Source of the DNA: Streptomyces sp. CB01201
GTDB taxonomy: Bacteria; Actinomycetota; Actinomycetes; Streptomycetales; Streptomycetaceae
Direction: 5' to 3'
DNA: 64,000 nucleotides
Assembly (NCBI RefSeq): GCF_002803085.1
Contig: NZ_NNBJ01000003.1
Span: 275,798 to 339,797 of the forward strand
The notes below the pieces were generated by a model. That model was not told the DNA's origin. It did not search any database and saw nothing but the letters and a program-made list of their open reading frames with translations. Shown one piece after another: positions 31,874 through 41,517 of the stretch (its first letter is position 1; each line of letters starts with the position of its first letter). Both the position numbers and the translations under genes were made by a program.

Positions 31874-32598
31874 GCCGAGACCACCTTCAGCGCCTCTTCC
31901 AGCGTGAAGGCCTTCGCGTAGAGGGCCTTGCCGACGATCGCGCCCTCGACGCCCTGCGGGACGAGCGCGGAGATCGCCCGCAGGTCGTCGAGCGAGGAGA
32001 CGCCGCCCGAGGCGACGACCGGCTTGTCCGTGGCCGCGCAGACGTTCTTCAGGAGTTCCAGGTTGGGGCCCTGGAGCGTGCCGTCCTTGGCGATGTCGGT
32101 GACGACGTAGCGCGCGCAGCCCTCGGCGTCCAGGCGGGCGAGCGTCTCGTACAGGTCGCCGCCGTCGCGGGTCCAGCCGCGACCGCGCAGCGTGGTGCCG
32201 CGCACGTCGAGGCCGACCGCGATCCGGTCGCCGTACTCGGCGATGACCTTGGCGACCCACTCGGGGGTCTCCAGGGCCGCGGTGCCGAGGTTGACGCGGG
32301 TGCAGCCGGTGGCGAGGGCGGCCGCCAGGGAGGCGTCGTCGCGGATGCCGCCGGACAGCTCGACCTTGATGTCCATGGCGCCCGCGACCTCGGCGATCAG
32401 GGCGCGGTTGTCGCCGGTGCCGAAGGCCGCGTCCAGGTCGACCAGGTGCAGCCACTCGGCGCCCGAGCGCTGCCAGGCCAGGGCCGCCTCCAGGGGCGAG
32501 CCGTAGGAGGTCTCGGAGCCGGACTCGCCGTGGACGAGACGCACGGCCTGGCCGTCGCGGACGTCGACGGCGGGGAGGAGTTCGAGCTTGGGGGCCAT
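31870..32598 (-). CDS. priA: Phosphoribosyl isomerase A (HisA and TrpF activities)
   Basis: ProFAR isomerase for histidine synthesis; in actinobacteria this protein also does the TrpF step of tryptophan synthesis. 242 aa TIM barrel: N-terminal catalytic Asp in [16 protein letters not shown]-terminal catalytic Asp in [16 protein letters not shown]. No separate trpF is present in the trp cluster here, which supports the dual role. Its ATG overlaps the hisH stop by one base (TGATG). Confidence 0.95.
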   Translation of the reverse strand: MAPKLELLPAVDVRDGQAVRLVHGESGSETSYGSPLEAALAWQRSGAEWLHLVDLDAAFGTGDNRALIAEVAGAMDIKVELSGGIRDDASLAAALATGCTRVNLGTAALETPEWVAKVIAEYGDRIAVGLDVRGTTLRGRGWTRDGGDLYETLARLDAEGCARYVVTDIAKDGTLQGPNLELLKNVCAATDKPVVASGGVSSLDDLRAISALVPQGVEGAIVGKALYAKAFTLEEALKVVSA

Positions 32599-33242
32599 CA
32601 CAGGGTTCCGATCCAGTTGGTGAGCAGCTGGGCTCCGGCGTCGCCGGACTTCTCGGGGTGGAACTGGGTGGCCCACAGGGCGCCGTTCTCCACCGCGGCG
32701 ACGAACGGCTCGCCGTGGGTGGCCCAACTGACCCTGGGGGCGCGGATCTTGGCGTTGGTGACTTCGAGGCTCCAGTCGTGCACGGCGTAGGAGTGCACGA
32801 AGTAGTAGCGGGCCCCGGCGTCCAGGCCGGCGAACAGCTCGCTGTCCTCGGGGGCCTCGACGGTGTTCCAGCCCATGTGCGGCACGACGGGGGCCTTGAG
32901 CGGCGAGACGACACCGGGCCACTCGTCGAGGCCCTCGGTCTCCACGCCGTGCTCGATGCCGCGCTCGAAGAGGATCTGCATGCCGACGCAGATGCCCATG
33001 ACCGGGCGGCCGCCGGAGAGCCGGCGCCCCACGATCCAGTCGCCGCGCGCGTCGCGCAGCCCCTTCATGCAGGCGGAGAAGGCGCCGACGCCGGGGACCA
33101 GGAGCCCGTCGGCGTTCATGGCCCGGTCGTAGTCGCGGGTGATCTCCACGTCGGCCCCGACGTGGGCCAGGGCCCGCTCGGCGGAGCGGACGTTGCCGAA
33201 CCCGTAGTCGAAGACGACGACCTTCTTGGCGGGTGCGCTCAT
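32598..33242 (-). CDS. hisH: Imidazole glycerol phosphate synthase, glutamine amidotransferase subunit
   Basis: Class I glutamine amidotransferase supplying ammonia to HisF. 214 aa: nucleophile Cys in [14 protein letters not shown], His and Glu of the triad in [14 protein letters not shown]-terminus [20 protein letters not shown]. The start lies in an ATGA overlap with the upstream 54-aa membrane protein gene. Confidence 0.97.
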   Translation of the reverse strand: MSAPAKKVVVFDYGFGNVRSAERALAHVGADVEITRDYDRAMNADGLLVPGVGAFSACMKGLRDARGDWIVGRRLSGGRPVMGICVGMQILFERGIEHGVETEGLDEWPGVVSPLKAPVVPHMGWNTVEAPEDSELFAGLDAGARYYFVHSYAVHDWSLEVTNAKIRAPRVSWATHGEPFVAAVENGALWATQFHPEKSGDAGAQLLTNWIGTL

Positions 33243-33403
33243 GACCAGACGTCCAGTCGCAGAATGCCGGCGGCCAGGCACATCACGGCGCCGAACGACA
33301 GGAGGATGATCAGGCTCTTCGGCATCCCCTGCTTGACGAAGGAGATGATTCCGCCGATCAGGAAGAGGCCGAGCACGATCAGGATGGTGTTGAGACCGTT
33401 CAT
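33239..33403 (-). CDS. 54-aa membrane protein inside the his operon
   Basis: Sequence begins [20 protein letters not shown] and continues [34 protein letters not shown]: two hydrophobic helices joined by a short basic loop. It begins 3 bp after the hisB stop and overlaps hisH (ATGA), so it is translated as part of the his operon. A small gene between hisB and hisH is a conserved Streptomyces arrangement; its role is unknown. Confidence 0.8.
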   Translation of the reverse strand: MNGLNTILIVLGLFLIGGIISFVKQGMPKSLIILLSFGAVMCLAAGILRLDVWS

Positions 33404-33406
33404 GCT

Positions 33407-34000
33407 TTACAGGGCACCCTTGGTGGAAGGAAGGATTCCGGCAGCGCGCGGGTCACGCTCGGAGGCATAGCGCAGAGCCCGGGCGAGCGCCTTGAACTGG
33501 CACTCGACGACGTGGTGCGCGTTGCGTCCGTACGGTACGTGGATGTGCAGCGCGACCTGCGCCTGGGCCACGAAGGACTCGAAGATGTGCCGGGTCATCG
33601 TCGTGTCGTACTCGCCGATCATCGGCGCCATGTTCTCGGGCTCGGTGTGCACGAGGTACGGGCGGCCCGACAGGTCGACGGTCACCTGGGCGAGCGACTC
33701 GTCGAGGGGGACGGTGCAGTTGCCGAAGCGGTAGATGCCGACCTTGTCGCCGAGGGCCTGCTTGAAGGCGGCGCCGAGCGCGAGCGCGGTGTCCTCGATG
33801 GTGTGGTGGGTGTCGATGTGCAGATCGCCGTCGGTCTTGACCGTGAGGTCGAACAGGCCGTGCCGGCCGAGCTGGTCGAGCATGTGGTCGTAGAAGCCGA
33901 CGCCCGTGGAGACGTCGACCTTTCCGCTGCCGTCGAGGTCGATCTCGACGAGGACGGACGTCTCCTTGGTGGTGCGTTCCACCCTGCCAACGCGGCTCAT
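33407..34000 (-). CDS. hisB: Imidazoleglycerol-phosphate dehydratase
   Basis: Mn-dependent dehydratase of histidine synthesis, 197 aa, monofunctional. Signature [19 protein letters not shown] block appears as [20 protein letters not shown], with the metal-binding histidines in [16 protein letters not shown] and [18 protein letters not shown]. Overlaps hisC by ATGA. Confidence 0.97.
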   Translation of the reverse strand: MSRVGRVERTTKETSVLVEIDLDGSGKVDVSTGVGFYDHMLDQLGRHGLFDLTVKTDGDLHIDTHHTIEDTALALGAAFKQALGDKVGIYRFGNCTVPLDESLAQVTVDLSGRPYLVHTEPENMAPMIGEYDTTMTRHIFESFVAQAQVALHIHVPYGRNAHHVVECQFKALARALRYASERDPRAAGILPSTKGAL

Positions 34001-35103
34001 GCGCTCTGCTCCTTCTTGAGTTGACGGACCGCGTCGAGGAACGCGTCGTTCTCGGCCGGGGTGCCGGCGGTGACCCGCAGCCGGCCCGGCACTCCGTTGT
34101 CCCGGACCAGGACGCCCCGGTCGAGGATCCGCTGCCACATGGCGTGGCTGTCGTCGAAGCGGCCGAACTGGACGAAGTTGGCGTCCGATTCGGTCACCTC
34201 GTAGCCGATCGCCCGCAGTTCGCCGACCAGCCGGTCCCGCTCGTCCTTGAGCTGCTCGACATAGCCGAGCAGGGTGTCCGTGTGCTCCAGGGCCGCGAGC
34301 GCGGTCGCCTGGGTGACGGCGGACAGGTGGTAGGGCAGGCGGACCAGCTGCACGGCGTCGACCACCGCGGGGTGCGCGGCGAGGTAGCCCAGGCGCAGTC
34401 CGGCCGCGCCGAAGGCCTTCGACATGGTCCGCGAGACGACCAGGTTCGGGCGGCCCTCGATGAGCGGGAGCAGCGAGTCGCGGTGGCTGAACTCGACGTA
34501 CGCCTCGTCCACGATCACCATCGAGGGCCCGGCCGCCTGGGCCGCCTCGTACAGCGCGAGCACCGTCTCGGCGGCGACCGCGGTGCCCGTCGGGTTGTTG
34601 GGCGAGGTGATGAAGACGACGTCCGGCGCGTGCTCGGCGACGGCCCGCTCGGCCGCCGCGAGGTCGATGGTGAAGTCCTCGTCGCGGGGGCCGGAGATCC
34701 AGCCGGTGCCGGTGCCGCGGGCGATCAGCGCGTGCATCGAGTACGAGGGCTCGAAGCCGATCGCGGTGCGGCCGGGGCCGCCGAAGGTCTGGAGCAGCTG
34801 CTGGATGACCTCGTTGGACCCGTTGGCCGCCCAGACGTTCTCGACCGCGACCGGGTGCTTGCCGGTGCGGGTGAGGTACTTGGCCAGCTCGGTGCGCAGC
34901 TCCACCGCGTCCCGGTCCGGGTAGCGGTTGAGGCTCCGGGCCGCCTCGGCGACCCGCTCGGCGATCCGCTCGACCAGCGGCTCGGGCAGCGGGTAGGGGT
35001 TCTCGTTGGTGTTCAGCTGGACGGGGGTGTCCAACTGGGGTGCCCCGTAAGGGGACTTGCCGCGCAGCTCGTCCCGTACGGGGAGGTCGTCGATGCCTGT
35101 CAT
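33997..35103 (-). CDS. hisC: Histidinol-phosphate aminotransferase
   Basis: PLP-dependent class I/II aminotransferase, 368 aa. [18 protein letters not shown] is the HisC N-terminal signature; SPNNPTGT and VDEAYVEFS contact PLP; the PLP lysine is in [20 protein letters not shown]. Both ends overlap neighbours by ATGA (hisD upstream, hisB downstream). Confidence 0.98.
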   Translation of the reverse strand: MTGIDDLPVRDELRGKSPYGAPQLDTPVQLNTNENPYPLPEPLVERIAERVAEAARSLNRYPDRDAVELRTELAKYLTRTGKHPVAVENVWAANGSNEVIQQLLQTFGGPGRTAIGFEPSYSMHALIARGTGTGWISGPRDEDFTIDLAAAERAVAEHAPDVVFITSPNNPTGTAVAAETVLALYEAAQAAGPSMVIVDEAYVEFSHRDSLLPLIEGRPNLVVSRTMSKAFGAAGLRLGYLAAHPAVVDAVQLVRLPYHLSAVTQATALAALEHTDTLLGYVEQLKDERDRLVGELRAIGYEVTESDANFVQFGRFDDSHAMWQRILDRGVLVRDNGVPGRLRVTAGTPAENDAFLDAVRQLKKEQSA

Positions 35104-36431
35104 GCGTTCGGCACCTTCCAGGAGAAGCGGGCCTTGAGCGCCGCCCCGTGCGCCGGCAGGTCCTCGGCCTCGGCGAGGGTCACCACGTGGTGGGCGACCT
35201 CGGCGAGCGCGTCGCGGGTGTAGTCGACGATGTGGATGCCGCGCAGGAAGGACTGCACGGACAGGCCCGAGGAGTGGCAGGCGCAGCCGCCGGTGGGCAG
35301 GACGTGGTTGGAGCCCGCGCAGTAGTCGCCGAGCGAGACCGGCGCCCAGGGGCCGACGAAGATCGCGCCCGCGTTGCGGACCCGGTCGGCCGCGGCGGCG
35401 GCGTCCGCGGTCTGGATCTCCAGGTGCTCGGCGCCGTACGCGTCGACGACCTTGAGGCCGTCCTCCAGCGAGTCGACCAGGACGATCGCGGACTGCCGTC
35501 CGGCGAGCGCCGGCTTGATCCGGTCCTCGATGTGCTTGGTCGCCGCGACCTGCGGCTCCAGCTCCTTCTCGACCGCCTCGGCGAGCGCGGGCGAGTCGGT
35601 GACCAGGACGGCGGCGGCCAGCGGGTCGTGCTCGGCCTGGCTGATCAGGTCGGCGGCCACGTGCACCGGGTCGGCGGTGTCGTCCGCGAGGACGGCGATC
35701 TCGGTCGGGCCCGCCTCGGTGTCGATGCCGATGCGGCCGGTGAAGTAGCGCTTGGCGGCGGCCACCCAGATGTTGCCGGGGCCGGTCACCATGTTGGCGG
35801 GCGGGCAGCCGTCGGGGCCCGAGGTGCCGTACGCGAACATCGCGACGGCCTGGGCGCCGCCGACCGCGTACACCTCGTCGATGCCGAGCAGCGCGCAGGC
35901 CGCCAGGATCGTGGGGTGCGGCAGGCCGTCGAACTCCCTCTGCGGCGGCGAGGCGAGCGCGATGGAGCCGACGCCGGCCTCCTGCGCCGGGACCACGTTC
36001 ATGATCACGGAGGACGGGTAGACCGAGCGGCCGCCGGGCGCGTACAGGCCCACGCGCTCGACCGGCACCCACTTCTCGGTGACCGAGCCGCCGCGCACGA
36101 CCTGGGTGGTGCGGGTGGTGCGGCGCTGGGCGCGGTGGACGATCCTGGCCCGCCGGATCGACTCCTCCAGAGCGGCCCTGACCTGCGGATCCAGCTGGTC
36201 GAGAGCGTCCTTGAGGGCCTTGGCCGGCACCCGGACCCGCTCCAGCTTCACGCCGTCGAACTTCTCCGCGTACTCGATCAGCGCCGCCGTGCCGCGATGA
36301 TGCACGTCCTCGCAGATGGGCCGCACCTTCTCCAGGGCGGCTTCCACGTCGAACTCGGCACGGGGCAGCAGGTCGCGCAGGGCGCCACCCTCGGGGAGGG
36401 TGTTGCCGCGCAGATCGATTCGGGAGATCAC
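35100..36431 (-). CDS. hisD: Histidinol dehydrogenase
   Basis: Zn- and NAD-dependent enzyme for the last two oxidations to histidine; 443 aa. GTG start ([16 protein letters not shown]). Key blocks are [16 protein letters not shown] loop [37 protein letters not shown] and the Zn/catalytic region [35 protein letters not shown] supplies the C-terminal conserved part. First gene of the his operon; the divergent gap of 154 bp upstream holds a palindrome. Confidence 0.98.
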   Translation of the reverse strand: MISRIDLRGNTLPEGGALRDLLPRAEFDVEAALEKVRPICEDVHHRGTAALIEYAEKFDGVKLERVRVPAKALKDALDQLDPQVRAALEESIRRARIVHRAQRRTTRTTQVVRGGSVTEKWVPVERVGLYAPGGRSVYPSSVIMNVVPAQEAGVGSIALASPPQREFDGLPHPTILAACALLGIDEVYAVGGAQAVAMFAYGTSGPDGCPPANMVTGPGNIWVAAAKRYFTGRIGIDTEAGPTEIAVLADDTADPVHVAADLISQAEHDPLAAAVLVTDSPALAEAVEKELEPQVAATKHIEDRIKPALAGRQSAIVLVDSLEDGLKVVDAYGAEHLEIQTADAAAAADRVRNAGAIFVGPWAPVSLGDYCAGSNHVLPTGGCACHSSGLSVQSFLRGIHIVDYTRDALAEVAHHVVTLAEAEDLPAHGAALKARFSWKVPNA

Positions 36432-36472
36432 GTATCCAATTCTCTCAGACGCCCCGGAAGCACTGGACGCCT

Positions 36473-36489
36473 GTATCAGTGGCTGATAC
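36473..36489. promoter_or_regulatory. Palindrome in the hisD promoter region
   Basis: GTATCAG-TGG-CTGATAC, perfect 7-bp arms, 42 bp upstream of the hisD start. A likely operator for control of the his operon or of the divergent gene. Confidence 0.55.
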
Positions 36490-36585
36490 GCAACCCGGGC
36501 GTCACACCCTGTCACCCGCGGCCACTAGCGTTCCTCCTGTCAGGGTGGACTCAGCGACTCAGGGTGGACGGCGAGGGGGACGGCA

Positions 36586-38190
36586 TTGACCGAGGCGCCC
36601 GATCCGGGTGAGGCACCGGACTGGCTCAGCCCGGCGGAGCTGGGCATGTGGCAGGCCTTCCGCAATGGCAGCACCTACGATCTGCGCACCCGCAATCCGG
36701 TGCGCGACGATCCCTTCGCGGTACGGCCCTGGGGCCCCGAGCGCAGCGTGCGGGCCCGGGTGGTGGCGCTGCTCCTGCTGAGCGGGCCGCCCGCGCTGCC
36801 GGGCCGGGTCGCGGCCCTGAAGCTGAACGGCGTGCAGATCACCGGCACGCTCAACCTGTCCGGCGGCACGGTCACTCCGTACGTCGAGCTGAACAACTGC
36901 CGGTTCGAGAACGAAGTCCTGCTCCCCGAGGCCCACTTCACGACCGTACGCATGGTGAGCTGCGCGATTCCGCGCCTGGAGGCGGCCCGGCTGACCACCG
37001 AGGGCGATCTGCACCTGCCGCGCTGCCGGGTCGCGGGCGGCATCCGGCTGACCGACGCGCACATCGGCACCGACCTCCTGCTCAGCCAGGTCGTGGTGCA
37101 CGCCGACCGCAACGGCCGCTCGATCGCGGCCGACGGGCTCGCGGTCGCGCAGGACCTCCAGGCCGACCTCATCGAGTCGTACGGGGAGCTGAGCCTGCGG
37201 GCCGCGAAGATCGGGGTGACCCTGAGCCTGCGCGGCAGCCGCCTGATCAACCCGGACGGCCGGCGCGCGCTCAACGCCCCGCAGCTGACCGTCGAGCGCA
37301 CCCTGTACCTGACCTCGGCGGCCGTCTACCCGAGCGGCAACCAGGCGGGCACCACTCCCCCGTACGGGACGAACTACACCAACACCCCCATCCGGGGGAC
37401 CCTGATCCAGCCGTTCGAATGCCGGGGCGGGCTGCGCCTGGACGACGGGCGGTTCGGGGACGCGGTGGACCTGGCGCAGTCCCAGGTGGTGATGACCGAC
37501 ACGCAGGAGCTGTCGCTGCGCCGCATCCAGACGCCGGAGCTGCGCTTCACCGGCCGGCGCCCCGAGCGCGGCAAGGTCGTCCTCTCCGGGGCCCGGGTGG
37601 TCAACCTGGTCGACATGGCGGCCAGTTGGCCCGGCCCCGGGCATCTGACGATGAGCGGCTTCGCCTACGAGAACCTCATCCCGATCGGCACCTTCACGCT
37701 CGCCCAGCGACTCGGCTGGGTGACCGCGGCGACCCCCGAGTACGCGCCCGAGCCGTACGAGCGCCTGGCCGCGGTGCTGCGCGGCTGCGGTGAGGACGCG
37801 GACGCCCGTGAGGTGCTGCTCGCCAAGCAGCGCAGACGCCGCGAGACGCTGCCGCTGGCCGCGAAGGCGTGGGGCGTGCTCCAGGATGTGACGGTGGCGT
37901 ACGGGTACCGGCCGGGCCGGGCCGCACTGTGGATGGCGGTCCTGTGGGCGGCGGGCACCCTCGCCTTCTCGCACTACGATCCCCGGCCGATCAAGGCCGA
38001 CGAGCACCCGGACTGGAACGCGGCGCTCTACGCGCTCGACCTCCTCATCCCGGTGGTCAACCTGGGCCAGGACGGCTACTGGAGGCTCTCCGGCGCCTGG
38101 CAGTGGGCGGCGGCGCTGCTGATCATGCTGGGCTGGATCCTGGCGACGACCGTGGCCGCGGGCGCCTCCCGGCTGCTGCGGCGGGGCTGA
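36586..38190 (+). CDS. Membrane-anchored beta-helix-like protein (annotated as oxidoreductase in relatives)
   Basis: A 534-aa protein. The TTG start is fixed by GAGGGGGA just upstream (MTEAPDPGEAPDWLSPAELG). Residues ~70-370 consist of repeated short beta segments (VQITGTLNLSGGTV, VAGGIRLTDAHIGTDLLL, IGVTLSLRGSRL, CRGGLRLDDGRFGDAVDLAQS, RGKVVLSGARVVNLVDM), which look like a right-handed beta-helix. The C-terminus has two or three transmembrane helices (ALWMAVLWAAGTLAF, WAAALLIMLGWILATTVAA). Streptomyces relatives are named oxidoreductases, but I see no cofactor motif, so that name is not supported. Confidence 0.75.
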   Translation: MTEAPDPGEAPDWLSPAELGMWQAFRNGSTYDLRTRNPVRDDPFAVRPWGPERSVRARVVALLLLSGPPALPGRVAALKLNGVQITGTLNLSGGTVTPYVELNNCRFENEVLLPEAHFTTVRMVSCAIPRLEAARLTTEGDLHLPRCRVAGGIRLTDAHIGTDLLLSQVVVHADRNGRSIAADGLAVAQDLQADLIESYGELSLRAAKIGVTLSLRGSRLINPDGRRALNAPQLTVERTLYLTSAAVYPSGNQAGTTPPYGTNYTNTPIRGTLIQPFECRGGLRLDDGRFGDAVDLAQSQVVMTDTQELSLRRIQTPELRFTGRRPERGKVVLSGARVVNLVDMAASWPGPGHLTMSGFAYENLIPIGTFTLAQRLGWVTAATPEYAPEPYERLAAVLRGCGEDADAREVLLAKQRRRRETLPLAAKAWGVLQDVTVAYGYRPGRAALWMAVLWAAGTLAFSHYDPRPIKADEHPDWNAALYALDLLIPVVNLGQDGYWRLSGAWQWAAALLIMLGWILATTVAAGASRLLRRG

Positions 38191-38368
38191 CCCGGCGCGG
38201 GGCCGCCGGGGGCGTTTTCGCGAGCTCCGCGCGAAGTCTTCACGGGCTCCCCGCGCGGCCGTCCGCGGCTGAATTTGCCGGTCCTTGACCCCGGGTCGTA
38301 CAACCCTCACCACCGATACGAAAGCTTCACAATGGACCCCCTGGCGCCGCCCCCACCTGCGGATTTCA

Positions 38369-39406
38369 ATGGTCCACACCATGACATTCGTATCCGCGCT
38401 GATCCGCACCGCACGGCGGGCCAGGCATACACCACTTCTCGCCACGGGTCTGCCCGATGGCCGAGAAGTGCTGTTGGATGCCCCCGATGCCCGGCTCGCC
38501 CCCGCGCTGGTCTCGGCCGCGCTCGGCGAGTACGAAGTGGCGGCGAAGCTGCTCGCCACCACCCGCGAGCTGGCCGAGTGGGAGAACCGCGACCGCTACA
38601 CGGTCCGGCTCGCCGCCTTCGCGGTGAGCCGGCCGGAGTGGCTCGCCCACTGGCTGGCCGCATGCCCCCGGGATCCGGACGCCCTGCTCGTCAAGGCCGA
38701 GCTGGCGATCGTGCGGGCCTGGGGCTCGCCCGCCCGGGCCGAGCAGCTGCGCGAGGTGGCGCCGCTGATCCACTCGGCGGCCGAGGGCGACCCCGCCGAC
38801 CCGGTGCCGTGGCGGATCGCCCTGGACCACGCCCGGGGCACGCATGCGCCGCACACCGTTTTCGAGGAGTTGTGGGGCGAGGCCATACACCGGTCCTCGC
38901 ACCACTACGGCTGCCATGTGGCGGCGCTCCAGTACCTGTCCGCCCAGTGGTACGGCTCGCACCGCGAGTGCTTCGACTTCGCCGAGCGGGCCGCCGAGGA
39001 CTCCCTGCCGGGCTCCCTGATCCGGGCACTCCCGGCCCGCGCGGCCTTCGCCTATCTGGTGGGCGGCGGCGGCCACGCCATCCCGTACGAGCGGATCGAC
39101 GCGGCGGCCGATCTCGGCATCGAGCTGTCCGCCGCCTATGAGCCGGGCGACCCGTGGCCGGCCGAGGTCCGCAACCTGCTCGCCTACGTCCTCGTCATGC
39201 GCCGGCGCTGGCCGGAGACGCTGGAGGAATTCCGGCGTATCGGGCCGTATGCCACGTCGTTCCCCTGGCTGCATCTGGCCGCCGATCCACTGGGCCAGTA
39301 CCTGGAACTCCGTGAGTTCGTACGAACCGAGGCCGCCGCGGGCACGCCGTGGGGGCGCGACCGCCACAAGCCCGGACGAGCCCGCTCCGGCGGCCATTAC
39401 GCTTGA
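38369..39406 (+). CDS. Hypothetical helical (TPR-like) protein
   Basis: About 345 aa, N-terminus MVHTMTFVSALIRTARRARH; the second Met (38,381) is an equally good start because neither has a clear ribosome site. The rest is rich in Ala/Leu helices (ALVSAALGEYEVAAKLLATTRELAEWEN, FDFAERAAEDSLPGSLIRALPARAAFAYLV), compatible with tetratricopeptide-like repeats. No enzyme motif, signal or membrane segment. It ends 5 bp before the Lon-domain gene, so they are probably co-transcribed. Confidence 0.72.
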   Translation: MVHTMTFVSALIRTARRARHTPLLATGLPDGREVLLDAPDARLAPALVSAALGEYEVAAKLLATTRELAEWENRDRYTVRLAAFAVSRPEWLAHWLAACPRDPDALLVKAELAIVRAWGSPARAEQLREVAPLIHSAAEGDPADPVPWRIALDHARGTHAPHTVFEELWGEAIHRSSHHYGCHVAALQYLSAQWYGSHRECFDFAERAAEDSLPGSLIRALPARAAFAYLVGGGGHAIPYERIDAAADLGIELSAAYEPGDPWPAEVRNLLAYVLVMRRRWPETLEEFRRIGPYATSFPWLHLAADPLGQYLELREFVRTEAAAGTPWGRDRHKPGRARSGGHYA

Positions 39407-39411
39407 GCGTT

Positions 39412-40185
39412 GTGACCACCGCACGCCTCCCGCTCTTCCCGCTCAACTCGGTCCTGTTCCCCGGCCTCGTCCTGCCGCTGAACATCTTCGAGGAGCGCTA
39501 TCGCGCCATGATGCGCGACCTGCTGAAGACCGGCACCGACGCATCAGGCCCCTCCGAGGGCGAGGACGGCGACGAGCCGCGCCGTTTCGCCGTCGTGGCG
39601 ATCCGGGACGGGCGCGAGGTCGCACCCACCGCGCCCGGGTTCCCCGACCCGACCGCGACGGCCGAGAAGGGCCCCGCCGCGGGCTTCGGCGCCGACCCCG
39701 CCCAGGCGTTCCACCGGGTGGGCTGTGTCGCGGACGCGGCCACGATCCGGGAGCGCTCGGACGGCAGCTTCGAGGTGCTGGCCACCGGCACGACCAGGAT
39801 CCGCATCCTGTCGGTGGACGCGAGCGGGCCGTATCTGACGGCCGAGGTCGAGGAGCTGCCGGAGGAGCCGGGCGAGGAGGCGGGCGCACTCGCCGAGGGC
39901 GTCCTGCGCGCGTTCCGCTCGTACCAGAAGCGGCTCGCGGGCGCCCGGGAGCGCTCACTCGCCGGCACCGCGGACCTCCCCGACGAGCCCTCGGTGGTGT
40001 CCTACCTCGTCGCCGCGGCCGCGGTCCTGGACGTCCCGGCCAAGCAGCGGCTGCTCCAGGCCCCGGACACGGCGACCCGGCTGCGCGAGGAGCTGCAACT
40101 GCTGCGTACGGAGACCGCGGTCATCCGCCATCTGCCCTCGCTGCCCGCGGTGGATCTGACCCGCTCCCCGACCAGCCCCAACTGA
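39412..40185 (+). CDS. Lon N-terminal (LON) substrate-binding domain protein
   Basis: A 257-aa protein consisting of a stand-alone LON substrate-binding domain, without ATPase or protease parts. N-terminus TTARLPLFPLNSVLFPGLVLPLNIFEERYRAMM is the domain hallmark, followed by ERSDGSFEVLATGTTRIRILSV. Such proteins are presumed to bind unfolded or damaged proteins. GTG start chosen; it lies 5 bp after the preceding stop. Confidence 0.88.
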   Translation: MTTARLPLFPLNSVLFPGLVLPLNIFEERYRAMMRDLLKTGTDASGPSEGEDGDEPRRFAVVAIRDGREVAPTAPGFPDPTATAEKGPAAGFGADPAQAFHRVGCVADAATIRERSDGSFEVLATGTTRIRILSVDASGPYLTAEVEELPEEPGEEAGALAEGVLRAFRSYQKRLAGARERSLAGTADLPDEPSVVSYLVAAAAVLDVPAKQRLLQAPDTATRLREELQLLRTETAVIRHLPSLPAVDLTRSPTSPN

Positions 40186-40202
40186 CCGACCGGAGGGCCG
40201 CC

Positions 40203-40694
40203 TTGGCCAAGAAGAAGCAGAGCGGGGGCACCCCGGCGACGGTGGCCCTGACGGCGGCGGGCACCGCCTTCACCGTGCACGCCTACGAGCACGACCCGGC
40301 CGCCGCCTCCTACGGCGAGGAGGCCGCGCAGGCCCTCGGGGTGAGCGCGGAGCGGGTGTTCAAGACGCTGGTCGCCGACGTGGACGGCGAACTGACGGTG
40401 GCCGTGGTCCCGGTGGCCGGATCGCTCGACCTCAAGGCGCTCGCCGCCGCGGTCGGCGGCAAGCGGGCCACGATGGCCGACCCGGCGGCCGCCGAACGCA
40501 CCACCGGCTATGTGCGGGGCGGCATCTCCCCCCTCGGCCAGCGCAAGAGGCTGCGTACGGTCCTGGACGACTCCGCGTCCGGGCACGCCACGATCTGTGT
40601 CTCGGCCGGCCGCCGGGGCCTGGAGGTCGAGCTGTCCCCCGCCGACCTGGCGGCCCTCACGGGGGCGCTGGTGGCCCCGATCGGGCGCGTTTAG
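40203..40694 (+). CDS. ybaK: Cys-tRNA(Pro)/Cys-tRNA(Cys) deacylase YbaK
   Basis: Editing enzyme of the YbaK/EbsC family that hydrolyses misacylated Cys-tRNA(Pro). 163 aa; TTG start with GGAGGG 6 bp upstream. The conserved lysine is in ERVFKTLVADVDG, and GGISPLGQRKRLRTVLDDSA is the family C-terminal signature (GGxSPxGxKK). Follows the LON-domain gene by 17 bp. Confidence 0.93.
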   Translation: MAKKKQSGGTPATVALTAAGTAFTVHAYEHDPAAASYGEEAAQALGVSAERVFKTLVADVDGELTVAVVPVAGSLDLKALAAAVGGKRATMADPAAAERTTGYVRGGISPLGQRKRLRTVLDDSASGHATICVSAGRRGLEVELSPADLAALTGALVAPIGRV

Positions 40695-40748
40695 CACCTC
40701 GACGTACCTCCCGTACTCGACTAGAACCCGAGGGCGGGAGGTACGCCC

Positions 40749-40823
40749 ATGTCGAAGCGGACCCGCAAGCGGAAGTGGCGCGTCAAGAAGGGCCGGGCCA
40801 ACCACGGAAGGCGCCCGGCCTGA
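40749..40823 (+). CDS. Ribosomal protein bL37
   Basis: A 24-aa highly basic peptide beginning MSKRTRKRKWRVKKGRANHG and ending RRPA. A perfect GGGAGGT ribosome site sits 6 bp upstream. The KKxxANHGKRP-type C-terminus matches the tiny actinobacterial large-subunit protein bL37 first seen in mycobacterial ribosomes. It is too short for most gene callers and is squeezed between ybaK and a convergent gene, whose stop is 6 bp away. Confidence 0.82.
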   Translation: MSKRTRKRKWRVKKGRANHGRRPA

Positions 40824-40829
40824 GCGTGC

Positions 40830-41483
40830 CTAGAGGCCGGAGGAGTCCGGCTTTCCCGGTCCCGGGTCCAGCTGCGGCACCTGCCACACGGGATCCGGGT
40901 CCCGGGGCCCGAACAGGGCCGTGAGGCCCAGGTGGACGGCCATGGCGGCGACCGGCCAGGCGAGCAGCGCGCCCTTGGCGTCGAGCTTCAGCGGGGCGTC
41001 GAAGGTGACGCCCGGTCCGGCCGCCTTCGCGGCGGCCACCACGTCCTGGTTCGGCCCGAGCCAGACGCCCAGGCGCCAGGCGAGGACCGAGCCGAGCAGG
41101 CTGCCGATCGCGAGGCCGACGACCAGGGCGATGCCGCCCTTGCGGCGGAACAGGAAGACCGCGGCGGCACTGAGCGCGCCGAGCCCGAGCGCCAGCAAGA
41201 TGAACGTTCCGTCACCGCCGATCGCCTCCTCCCCCTCGGTGTCCTTGAGGAAGACGGCCTTGTCGTCGGCGATCAGGGGCACGCGCGGAGCGAGCCACAG
41301 CCACAGCAGTCCGAGCGCCACTCCGAGCACCGTCACGGCGACGGCGACGAGCGCCGCGTCCCGCAGGTCCTTCCGCATGACCAGCGCCCCCTCACTGGGT
41401 TCGGGGCGGGAGCCCCCGGCGTGCGTCTGCCACGGGTCGTTGCCCGGGGGCTGCTCATGGGGCGGTGTCAGAGGTGCGGTCAC
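40830..41483 (-). CDS. DUF2567 family membrane protein
   Basis: A 217-aa protein with four hydrophobic segments (ALVAVAVTVLGVALGLLWLWLA, ILLALGLGALSAAAVFLF, GIALVVGLAIGSLLGSVLAW, LLAWPVAAMAVHLGLTALFG) and an extracytoplasmic stretch between the first two. The layout matches the actinobacterial DUF2567 family, function unknown. GTG start. Upstream lies the ABC-2 exporter permease, on the same strand, 34 bp away. Confidence 0.78.
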   Translation of the reverse strand: MTAPLTPPHEQPPGNDPWQTHAGGSRPEPSEGALVMRKDLRDAALVAVAVTVLGVALGLLWLWLAPRVPLIADDKAVFLKDTEGEEAIGGDGTFILLALGLGALSAAAVFLFRRKGGIALVVGLAIGSLLGSVLAWRLGVWLGPNQDVVAAAKAAGPGVTFDAPLKLDAKGALLAWPVAAMAVHLGLTALFGPRDPDPVWQVPQLDPGPGKPDSSGL

Positions 41484-41517
41484 CCTGACATCGTGCCAGG
41501 CGTGCCTGTGGGCTGCC

